Assembly (NCBI GenBank): GCA_029558835.1
Contig: JAKQDH010000100.1
Location: 23,951 to 87,950 of the forward strand
Reading direction: 5' to 3'
DNA: 64,000 bases
DNA from: Planctomycetota bacterium
Lineage (GTDB): Bacteria > Planctomycetota > Phycisphaerae > UBA1845
The translations under genes and the position numbers were made by a program. Below, in pieces: positions 51,057 to 58,136 of this stretch (position 1 is the first letter of the stretch; each line of letters opens with the position of its first letter). Below the pieces are notes generated by a model that had not been told where the DNA came from, searched no databases, and worked only from the letters and a program-made list of their open reading frames with translations.

Positions 51057-53213
51057 TCACGGCACGGCCTGCATGAAACACTCCAGCCAGGGGCGGTAGT
51101 CAATCAGGGTAGTGCAGCCATCGCAGTTCATATCGGTCCGGATGTCGTACTTGTTGGGGACCGGATCAGCCGCGCACGCTCCGAAGGCTCCGACGAACTC
51201 GAGGAAGTCCGCGTAGTCGACTTCGCCGTCACCGTTGAGATCACCGCACGTACATTCGTCGGGCACGCCGTCGGCGTTGCAGTCGCTGCTGATACCGGCG
51301 GCGATGTCGTCGGCGTCGGCCACGGCGTTGCCGTTGCAGTCGGGCTCACAGCCGTCACTCTCCTCGTCGCAGATTTCATCGGCCGCGCATGGCAATTGCC
51401 CACCCCGGCAGGTGCCATTGGCGCGGCAGGACTCCGCGCCATTGCAGAAGACTCCATCGTCACAATCAGCGTCCTCCGCGCATGGTGTCGGCGCCGTGTA
51501 GTGCTTCAGGGCGAGACTGCCGTCCCCGCTCGCGGCAACGGCGATGAAACCGGCATTAGGCACCGGGAGGTTGCATTGACCGTAGTCGTTGTTCCCCCAG
51601 GCTACGATGGAGCCGTTGCTCTTCAGGCCGAGGCTGTGCCGCGCGCCCGCCGCCATGCCGATGAAGTCGGCGTTCGGCGCAGGCACGTTGCATTGCCCGT
51701 CGTAGTTGGCGCCCCAGGCCAGGATCGAGCCATCCGCCTTCAAGCCCAAGTTGTGTGACCCGCTTGTCGCGACACCAACGAAGTCAGCGCTGGGCGCCGG
51801 CACGTAGCCCTGCCCGTCGTAACCCTGCCCCCACGCTACAATGGAACCGTCCGCCTTCAGACCCAGGCTATCGACAGAGGCCGCCGCGACCGCGACGAAA
51901 CCGGCATTGGGCGTCGGCACGTCGCACTGCCCGTCATCAGCGCCCCATGCTGCGATCGAACCGTCAGACTTGAGCCCCAGGTTGTGCCACCCCCCTGCGG
52001 CCATGGCGATGAAGTCGGCATTCGGCGCGGGTACGTTGCATTGCCCAACGCCGTTCCAGCCCCAGCCCACGATGGACCCATCGGCTCTCAACCCCAGGCT
52101 GTGCCACTGCCCTGCCGCGACCGCGGCGAAGTCAGCATTCGGAAGTGGGACATCGCATTGTCCGTACTGGTTGTCTCCCCAGGCGACGATCACTCCGTCG
52201 GCTCTCAAAGCCAAGGTGTGCCACGCCCCCTGCGCGATGGCGACAAAACCGGCATTCGGTGGCGGCACATTGCACTGCCCAATCTCGTCGTTGCCCCAGG
52301 TCACCGCGGAGCCGTCGGCCTTCAAAGCAACGATGTTCCAGCCCCCTCCCGCGACGGCCACAAAGTCGCTATTCGGCGCAGGCACGTCGCTCAACCCGTC
52401 GAAGCCGTATCCCCACGTGGCGATCGACCCGTCGGCCCTCAAACCCAGACTCTGACCGGAACTCGCCGCCACAGCGATGAAGTTGCCGTTCGGCTCCGGG
52501 ACAGTGCACTGTCCGCCATGGTTGTCTCCCCACGCTACGATCGAGCCATCAGCCTTCAGGGCGAGGCTATGATTGAAACCTGCCGCGATGCCAACGAAGT
52601 CGGCATTGGGTTGTGGAACGTCGCACTGCCCGGCAAAGTTAGCCCCCCACGCCACGATCGATCCGTCGGCCTTCAAGGCGATGCTGTGTTCAGACCCCCC
52701 GGCAACTGCAACGAAACCGGCATTGGGTGCCGGTACGTCGCACTCCCCGAAATCGTTGCTTCCCCACGCAACGATCGACCCCCCGGCTTTCAGCCCCAAA
52801 GCATGGCCTGCCCCGGCGGCGATGGCTACGAAGCCGGTATTGGGTTCCGGTACGTTGGACTCTTCGTAGAAGTCGCGCCCCCACTTCACCATGGCGCCGT
52901 CGACCTTCAGCCCCAGACTGTACGAGTCGCCCGCGGCAACGGCGATGAAGTCGGCGTTGGGGGCTGGCACGTTGCACTCGCCGTCGCGGTTGTCCCCCCA
53001 GGCGACGATGGACCCGTCGGCCTTCAGACCCAGGCAGTGGCGGGCGCCTCCCGCAATACCTACCAAGTTGGTCACATCACCCGGAGCAACGACCACTTGC
53101 TCGCCCCAGCCGACGATCGACCCGCCGTCACCGTGGGCAACTGGAGCCCATGCACACAGTGTCGCCATGAACACAACAGACGGAGACAGTCTGGCTGAGA
53201 CTGCCGCTGACAT
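51057..53213 (-). CDS. exported RCC1-repeat protein with dockerin-like tail
   Basis: A 718-residue protein from ATG 53213 (GAGGGAGAG upstream). Signal peptide residues 1-29 (SPSVVFMATLCAWAPVAHG). Then thirteen complete and one partial 39-residue repeats of the form NADFVAVAAGxxHSLGLKAD followed by GSIVAWGxNxxGQCxVPAP, i.e. RCC1/BNR-like blades likely folding into two seven-bladed propellers. A cysteine-rich segment (CDDGVFCNGAESC) and a dockerin-like loop GDLNGDGEVDYADFLEFVGA end the protein. It resembles extracellular proteins of planctomycetes and myxobacteria; ligand unknown. Confidence 0.85.
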   Translation of the reverse strand: MSAAVSARLSPSVVFMATLCAWAPVAHGDGGSIVGWGEQVVVAPGDVTNLVGIAGGARHCLGLKADGSIVAWGDNRDGECNVPAPNADFIAVAAGDSYSLGLKVDGAMVKWGRDFYEESNVPEPNTGFVAIAAGAGHALGLKAGGSIVAWGSNDFGECDVPAPNAGFVAVAGGSEHSIALKADGSIVAWGANFAGQCDVPQPNADFVGIAAGFNHSLALKADGSIVAWGDNHGGQCTVPEPNGNFIAVAASSGQSLGLRADGSIATWGYGFDGLSDVPAPNSDFVAVAGGGWNIVALKADGSAVTWGNDEIGQCNVPPPNAGFVAIAQGAWHTLALRADGVIVAWGDNQYGQCDVPLPNADFAAVAAGQWHSLGLRADGSIVGWGWNGVGQCNVPAPNADFIAMAAGGWHNLGLKSDGSIAAWGADDGQCDVPTPNAGFVAVAAASVDSLGLKADGSIVAWGQGYDGQGYVPAPSADFVGVATSGSHNLGLKADGSILAWGANYDGQCNVPAPNADFIGMAAGARHSLGLKSNGSIVAWGNNDYGQCNLPVPNAGFIAVAASGDGSLALKHYTAPTPCAEDADCDDGVFCNGAESCRANGTCRGGQLPCAADEICDEESDGCEPDCNGNAVADADDIAAGISSDCNADGVPDECTCGDLNGDGEVDYADFLEFVGAFGACAADPVPNKYDIRTDMNCDGCTTLIDYRPWLECFMQAVP

Positions 53214-53722
53214 GTGACTCTCCCTCTCGTCTCGCCCGCGAAGCTGGGTGGCAGGACGGTTCTGGCTGTGACGCGTGACCCGCACCGGCACGAGGGACCG
53301 CCCCAGTTCGCCTTCCTCAGTGTAACCGCGGCGGCCCCGGCCGGTAGCCCGTCGAAGAACCCCCTTCGGCGGCGGTACCCTCGACAAGCGGTACCTCTGG
53401 CACCTTCCACGTCGGCCACGGGGGCCGACGCGGAACACGTACCTCCCTGGAAGGGAGAGGGGTCGCGCGCCGTATCCCCTGCCCCACGTGGCAAAGAGGA
53501 GGGCATGGCACGTACGCTGACCGCGTACCCGGTTCCGGCATGGCGGCGTTGCGTTTGGCCATGCCACGCGCTTCTGAACCACACGATAGCCCGGCATGAG
53601 GACGACACCAAGCCGGGGCGGCGCCCAGCCGGTAGGGCACCGAACCGGAAGCGCACCAAGCCGGGAGAGCACGGCCAACGGTTGGATGGTCAGCCGCGCG
53701 AGGCCGCGGTAAGCTACGCCCC
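53214..53722. other. 509-bp divergent gap with repeat copies
   Basis: Between the RCC1 gene and purD. It contains CCTCCCTGGAAGGGAGAGGG (53443-53462), a CTCTCCC-type palindrome, and a partial copy of the two-hairpin element at 53500-53570 whose hairpin 2 is intact (CCGGCATGGCGGCGTTGCG then TTGGCCATGCC). A minus-strand frame open through this region is repeat DNA, not an extension of the RCC1 protein. No gene is supported. Confidence 0.6.
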
Positions 53723-54997
53723 ATGCGAGTGATGGTGATCGGCAGCGGCGGTCGAGAGCACGCGTTGGTCTGGGCGCTGGCGCGCTCACCGCGCCTCACG
53801 AAGCTGTTCTGTGCACCCGGCAATGCGGGGACCGCACGACTCGCCACCAACCTGCCCGTGGACCTCACCGATCTCGACGCCCTGATGGGCCTCGCCCAGC
53901 AGAACGCGATCGACCTTACCGTGGTGGGGCCGGAGGCGCCGCTGTGCGCGGGGATCGTGGACCGGTTTCAGGCGGCCGGGTTGCGTATCTTCGGCCCCTC
54001 GGCCGCGGCCGCCCGCATCGAGGGCGACAAGGCCTACGCCAAGCACCTGATGAAGCAGGCCAGCGTGCCGACCGCCGAGGGACGCATCTTCCGTAACTAC
54101 CAGTCCGGGCGGGACTTCATCGCCACACGGGAGACGGGCGTGGTGGTCAAGGCGGCGGGACTGGCGGCGGGCAAGGGCGTCTTCGTCTGTCCGGACCCGG
54201 CCGACGCGCTGCTGGCGCTCGAGAACATCATGGTCAACCGCATCTTCGGCGACACCGGCGAGACCGTGGTCGTCGAGGAGTTGCTCAAAGGCCAGGAACT
54301 GTCCGTCATCGCGCTGGCTTCCGGTCGGACGATCTACGTGTTCGAGACCGCCCAGGACCACAAGCCCATCGGCGATGGCGACACCGGTCCCAACACCGGC
54401 GGCATGGGTGCGTACAGCCCCGCTCCTATCGCTACGCCCGAGGTGATGGCCCGCGTCGAGGCGGACGTGCTGGTGCCCATCGTGGACGCCTTGCGCAACG
54501 ACGGCGCGCCGTTCTGTGGGGTCCTGTACGCCGGGCTGATGCTGACGCCGGGCGGGCCGAAGGTGCTGGAGTTCAACTGCCGCTTCGGCGACCCCGAGAC
54601 GCAGCCGCTGCTCATGCGGATGCGCGGGGACCTGCTGGAACTGCTGGCCGCGGTTGTGGATGACCGACTGGAGGACGTGCAGATCGACTGGGACCCGCGT
54701 CCGGCCGTGTGCGTGGTGATGGCCGCCGGGGGCTACCCCGGCAAGTACGAAACCGGGCACGTTATCGAAGGACTCGACCGCGTTGAGCAAGTGCCGGACG
54801 TCTGCGTGTTCCACGCGGGCACCCGCGAGGTCGAGCACATGACGGTGACGGCCGGGGGGCGCGTGCTCGGCGTGACAGCGCTCGGCGACGACCTGGCCAC
54901 GGCCCAGCGGCGTGCATATGAGGCCGTGGGGATGATCCGCTTCCAGGGTGCCTACCACCGCCGGGATATCGCGGCCAAGGCGCTGGGCGGGCCGTAA
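53723..54997 (+). CDS. purD: phosphoribosylamine-glycine ligase
   Basis: GAR synthetase, 424 residues, ATP-grasp enzyme of purine synthesis. MRVMVIGSGGREHALVWALA is the N-terminal domain, VVGPEAPLCAGIVD and FGPSAAAARIEGDKAYAKHLM precede the ATP-grasp lid VVKAAGLAAGKGVFVC, then DHKPIGDGDTGPNTGGMGAYSP and VLEFNCRFGDPETQPLL supply the metal and phosphate sites. Complete and of normal length. No other pur gene is nearby. Its end overlaps the only conventional start of the following AbrB-like frame. Confidence 0.96.
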   Translation: MRVMVIGSGGREHALVWALARSPRLTKLFCAPGNAGTARLATNLPVDLTDLDALMGLAQQNAIDLTVVGPEAPLCAGIVDRFQAAGLRIFGPSAAAARIEGDKAYAKHLMKQASVPTAEGRIFRNYQSGRDFIATRETGVVVKAAGLAAGKGVFVCPDPADALLALENIMVNRIFGDTGETVVVEELLKGQELSVIALASGRTIYVFETAQDHKPIGDGDTGPNTGGMGAYSPAPIATPEVMARVEADVLVPIVDALRNDGAPFCGVLYAGLMLTPGGPKVLEFNCRFGDPETQPLLMRMRGDLLELLAAVVDDRLEDVQIDWDPRPAVCVVMAAGGYPGKYETGHVIEGLDRVEQVPDVCVFHAGTREVEHMTVTAGGRVLGVTALGDDLATAQRRAYEAVGMIRFQGAYHRRDIAAKALGGP

Positions 54998-55037
54998 CTC
55001 GCGCGGTCGCCGCGCGACTGCGGGAAACACAAAGGAC

Positions 55038-55253
55038 ATACTTCGCAGAAAACCGCGCGGGGGGTGCGCCCTGGCCACGCACGGGAACCGCTACGCTCTC
55101 GTGATCGACAGGCCGATCCTGGAACTGCTGCGGGCTACGCCGGGGACACCGTTCGAGATCGTCACGGACGGCCGGTGCCTGGTCCTGGCGCCGGTGCGCG
55201 ACTCCGGCGAGCGGCCTGCCCAGCCTTGCCCGGGTGGGTGCCGGCGTCGATAA
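55038..55253 (+). CDS. AbrB/MazE-like antitoxin-type domain, start unclear
   Basis: The translation THGNRYALVIDRPILELLRA followed by TPGTPFEIVTDGRCLVLAPV matches the swapped-hairpin AbrB/MazE/SpoVT fold seen in many planctomycete antitoxins (HGNSxALVIDKPILELL). No toxin gene follows. In this frame the only ATG, GTG or TTG upstream of the domain is GTG 54948 inside purD; ATA 55038 follows AAAGGA, and CTG 55071 is the last codon before the domain. It may be a degraded orphan antitoxin, or start at a rare codon. Coordinates mark the shortest frame that covers the domain. Confidence 0.5.
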   Translation: MLRRKPRGGCALATHGNRYALVIDRPILELLRATPGTPFEIVTDGRCLVLAPVRDSGERPAQPCPGGCRRR

Positions 55254-55303
55254 TCGCGGGGCGACAGGTCGGCGCGCCATCGGGTGTCCAGGGAGGGTCG
55301 GAG

Positions 55304-56446
55304 ATGCGGGCGATCGTGACCGGACAAGTTGGGTTGGACAAGAAGCACTACCTGGAGGCCGTCGCGCGGCTGGCGGGGGAGGCGGGTACCGCGCTGCACT
55401 TCTATCACGTCGGGGACCGCATGTACGCGGAGGCCCAGGACGTTCGCCCGGGCACGATCCTCGACCTGCCGCTCAGCCGGCTGCACGCCCTGCGCCGCTC
55501 GGTGTTCAAGGACATCATCGCCGAGTCGGCCGACCAGCCCAACCTCATCGTCAATACGCACGCGACGTTCCGCTGGCGGCACGGGTTGTTCCGGGCGTTC
55601 GACTTCGACCAGATGGAGAAGCTGCGCCCCGACATGTTCATCTGCCTGGTGGACAACATCGAGGCGATTCACCACCGTCTGCACGCGGAGCACTGCCTGG
55701 ATGCGTCGTTCAAGGACATGATCGTCTGGCGCGAGGAGGAGATCATGGCCACCGAGCTGCTCGCCCTGGCGCTGGGGTGTCAGCACCGCTGCTTCATCCT
55801 CCCCCGCGGCCGAGAGCAGCGGACGACGCGGACGTGCTTCCGCCTGGTAAGTGAGCCGCAGTTGAAGAAGGTCTACCTGTCGTTCCCGATGAGCCACGTG
55901 TACGACCTGCCGGACGTGCTGGAGGAAATCCACGTGTTCCGCCGGGCGATTACCGAACATTTCATTGCGTTCAACCCGGCCGACGTGGATGAGAAACTGC
56001 TGCTGGAGGCCGCGTTGCAGGCGGCCAAGAGCGGGCGGGACTTCGTCGATGGTCGCTACGTGGACGATGCCGGGGCGGAACGCACCTTCCGTGTATCAGT
56101 GAAGCAGGTGCTCGAGGTCGCCGGCGACGTGGACGGGCAGATCTACGCGCGGGATTTCCAGCTCATCGACCAATCGGACATGATCGTCTCGCTGGTGCCG
56201 GAACTGGAGGGCGGCCAGCCGGCCCTTTCCAGCGGCGTCGAACGCGAGCTGCAGCACGCCTACGAGCACGGCAAGGAGGTCTTCGTCATCTGGCGTCCGC
56301 GCCGCAACCCGAGCCCGTTCATCACCGAAACAGCCACGGCCGTCTTCCGCTCGACCGACGAAGCCCTGCGGCACTTCGGCCTGACGCCTGGGGCGCCTCG
56401 CGGTAACTCTCTCCCCACGGGAGAGGCCAGGGCGACGGCGGTGTGA
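55304..56446 (+). CDS. P-loop kinase fused to nucleoside 2-deoxyribosyltransferase-like domain
   Basis: A 380-residue two-domain protein from ATG 55304, GGGAGG seven bases upstream. Residues 1-175 resemble an archaeal adenylate-kinase-like P-loop protein: MRAIVTGQVGLDKKHYLEAV (phosphate loop), VNTHATFRWRHGLF and DMFICLVDNIEAIHHRL. Residues ~185-370 resemble the nucleoside 2-deoxyribosyltransferase fold: KKVYLSFPMSHVYDLPDVLE, FNPADVDEKLL, LIDQSDMIVSLVPELEGG, SSGVERELQHAYEHGKEVFVIW and FITETATAVFRSTDEAL. That points to a nucleotide or NAD-like ligand. The final ~15 residues come from a CTCTCCC-type repeat. I do not know a characterised protein with this pairing. Confidence 0.65.
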   Translation: MRAIVTGQVGLDKKHYLEAVARLAGEAGTALHFYHVGDRMYAEAQDVRPGTILDLPLSRLHALRRSVFKDIIAESADQPNLIVNTHATFRWRHGLFRAFDFDQMEKLRPDMFICLVDNIEAIHHRLHAEHCLDASFKDMIVWREEEIMATELLALALGCQHRCFILPRGREQRTTRTCFRLVSEPQLKKVYLSFPMSHVYDLPDVLEEIHVFRRAITEHFIAFNPADVDEKLLLEAALQAAKSGRDFVDGRYVDDAGAERTFRVSVKQVLEVAGDVDGQIYARDFQLIDQSDMIVSLVPELEGGQPALSSGVERELQHAYEHGKEVFVIWRPRRNPSPFITETATAVFRSTDEALRHFGLTPGAPRGNSLPTGEARATAV

Positions 56447-57731
56447 GCCAGGGCGGTGGAGACGGTAGAACCCTCTCCCCCGGGTTATCCGTCTCTGGCA
56501 TCCTCGGGGGCGGCGGAGCGTCTGCACGTCCCGGTGCCAGGCGAGCATGCGTGAGCTTTGCCGCGCACCTGCTGTGGTCTGACCCGCCTTGCCCACCGGC
56601 GGCGTGAACAGCCCACGCGGATTCCTGCCAGACCCGTGCGCGGTGCGGCTGCCCAGGACTGAGGCACGGAATCCGAAGGTACCCGGAAGTACCGCGCGCG
56701 ATTCCACGCCGGCGCTGCGAACCGCAACCTTGAGGGAGCAGCCGAATCCCAACGCCGCGACCGTCTGGTCGCGCACCCGCATTCCGACACGGACGCCCGC
56801 CCGCGCTTTCGTCGCTCTCCGCATGGATGAGGCGGGCCACCTTCTCGATGATCTCCACGTAGCCCAGCGAGGGAATCAATGCCTGGTCATCGGTGATGAT
56901 GTGCACTCGTCCGCTTACGACGGCCGGCACGTGCGGCAACCGCTGCCACCGCCGCCGCCACCGCTCCGCCGTGGCCGGGCCCGAGTCCTCCTCCGGCAGC
57001 ATCTCAATGATCACCTCCGGCCGGCGCGCGATGATCTCCTCCAGCGACACCTCCGGGTACGTCACCTCAAGCTGCCCGAACACGTTCACGCCGCCCGCCA
57101 GTTCAATCATCTCGTCCAGGAAAGTCCCCTTCCCCGCCGTCAGCAGGTGGACGAAGTCATCGGCCTGCGGCGCCACGGTCAGCAGCACCCGTGGCCGGGG
57201 CTGGTCGCGGTAGCGCTCGCTGATCTTCTCCAAACGCTCATCGAACCCGCGGGCGAGCGCCTCCGCCTCCGCTCGCCGTTGCAACAGCTCTCCCAGCGCC
57301 CGCACGTTCGCCGTCACATCCGCAAGCCGCTCCGTGCGATCGTAAAACACCGCGATGCCGCGCCGCCGGCAGAGCTGCTCGATGGCCCCCTGGTGACCAC
57401 GCAGCACCAGCAAGTCCGGCCGCAGGGCCACGATCTTCTCCAGGTTCGGATCGAACAGCCCGCCGATCCGCGGCCGGTCCTTCAGTTCCGGCGGCTCCAC
57501 GCAGAAGCGGTCCACCCCGACGATCCGCTCGCCCTCACCCAATGCGCAGATGATCTGGGCCGCGTTCGGCGCCAGCGTAATGATCCGCCGGGGAACCGCG
57601 CCCGACGCGTCCTCGGTGGCCTCGACAGGTACCCGAGCCGGTTCGCCCGCCTGAGCTGGTCCGCCGGCCGCCTGAGCAGACGCGCCGGCCGCCCACGCCA
57701 CGCCCATGATCACGAGACCAGCGAATGACAC
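56322..57731 (-). CDS. BtuF/TroA-like periplasmic binding protein with long extra C-terminus
   Basis: From GTG 57731 about 469 residues. The signal peptide is VSFAGLVIMGVAWAAGASAQ. The core is a class III binding protein: RRIITLAPNAAQIICALGEG, VGVDRFCVEPPELKDRPRIG, NLEKIVALRPDLLVL, IAVFYDRTERLADV, LLTAGKGTFLDEMIELAGG and PEVSLEEIIARRPEVIIE, ending at EIIEKVARLIHAE. Such proteins deliver cobalamin, haem or iron chelates to ABC importers; no transporter gene is adjacent. About 150 residues after the core have no family resemblance and run antisense into the 3' end of the P-loop/NDT gene. The GGGGGAGAGGG arm of a dispersed palindrome forms the ribosome-binding site. Confidence 0.75.
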   Translation of the reverse strand: MSFAGLVIMGVAWAAGASAQAAGGPAQAGEPARVPVEATEDASGAVPRRIITLAPNAAQIICALGEGERIVGVDRFCVEPPELKDRPRIGGLFDPNLEKIVALRPDLLVLRGHQGAIEQLCRRRGIAVFYDRTERLADVTANVRALGELLQRRAEAEALARGFDERLEKISERYRDQPRPRVLLTVAPQADDFVHLLTAGKGTFLDEMIELAGGVNVFGQLEVTYPEVSLEEIIARRPEVIIEMLPEEDSGPATAERWRRRWQRLPHVPAVVSGRVHIITDDQALIPSLGYVEIIEKVARLIHAESDESAGGRPCRNAGARPDGRGVGIRLLPQGCGSQRRRGIARGTSGYLRIPCLSPGQPHRARVWQESAWAVHAAGGQGGSDHSRCAAKLTHARLAPGRADAPPPPRMPETDNPGERVLPSPPPWLTPPSPWPLPWGESYREAPQASGRSAAGLRRSSGRRPWLFR

Positions 57732-57820
57732 CCCTCTCCCCCCCGGGGGAGAGGGCAGGGTGAGGGGGCGCGTGCCCATGCCTCGACCCTCCCCACGCCG
57801 CTCCCTGTGGGGGAGGGGCG
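57729..57820. repeat. two CTCTCCC palindromes at the BtuF-like start
   Basis: CCCCTCTCCCCCCCGGGGGA (57731-57750, continuing GAGGGCAGGGTGAGGG) and CTCCCCACGCCGCTCCCTGT followed by GGGGGAGGGGCG (57786-57817). The first overlaps the start codon of the binding-protein gene; on that strand its purine arm lies where a ribosome-binding site is expected. Confidence 0.7.
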
Positions 57821-57855
57821 CTCGGCGAATTACCCCCGAGCCCGCGCCGGTCGCT

Positions 57856-58134
57856 CTACTGATCCGCTGCGCCCTCATCGCGCCCATCCTGCTTGTCCGG
57901 CGCTCGCTCGCGCTGGAACGGAGTCACCGAGACCGCCCCGTCCTCGTGCATCTGCAACTGCTGAATCTTGAGCTCCGCCCGGGCCAGAATGTCCCGGCAC
58001 AGCTTGATGAGGTTCATCCCCTCCTCATACTTGCTGATAGACTCCTCCAGCCCGATGCGGCCCTGCTCGATCTGCTCGGCAATCGTCTCCAGTTGCCGCA
58101 GGGCCTCCTCGAATGTCGGTGGTTTCTTGCCCAT
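57856..58134 (-). CDS. xseB: exodeoxyribonuclease VII small subunit
   Basis: A 92-residue XseB: PTFEEALRQLETIAEQIEQG, LEESISKYEEGMNLIKLCRD and LARAELKIQQL form the two-helix hairpin typical of the family. The C-terminal 25 residues are a variable charged tail. Start ATG 58134; GTG 58140, overlapping the xseA stop, is possible. It lies directly downstream of xseA with an overlap or near-overlap, so both subunits are co-translated. Confidence 0.93.
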   Translation of the reverse strand: MGKKPPTFEEALRQLETIAEQIEQGRIGLEESISKYEEGMNLIKLCRDILARAELKIQQLQMHEDGAVSVTPFQRERAPDKQDGRDEGAADQ

Positions 58135-58136
58135 GG

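Noticed and set aside
53214..53789. 190-codon N-terminal extension of the RCC1 protein
   Set aside because: A signal peptide and ribosome-binding site exist at ATG 53213, and the extension runs through dispersed repeats and into purD.
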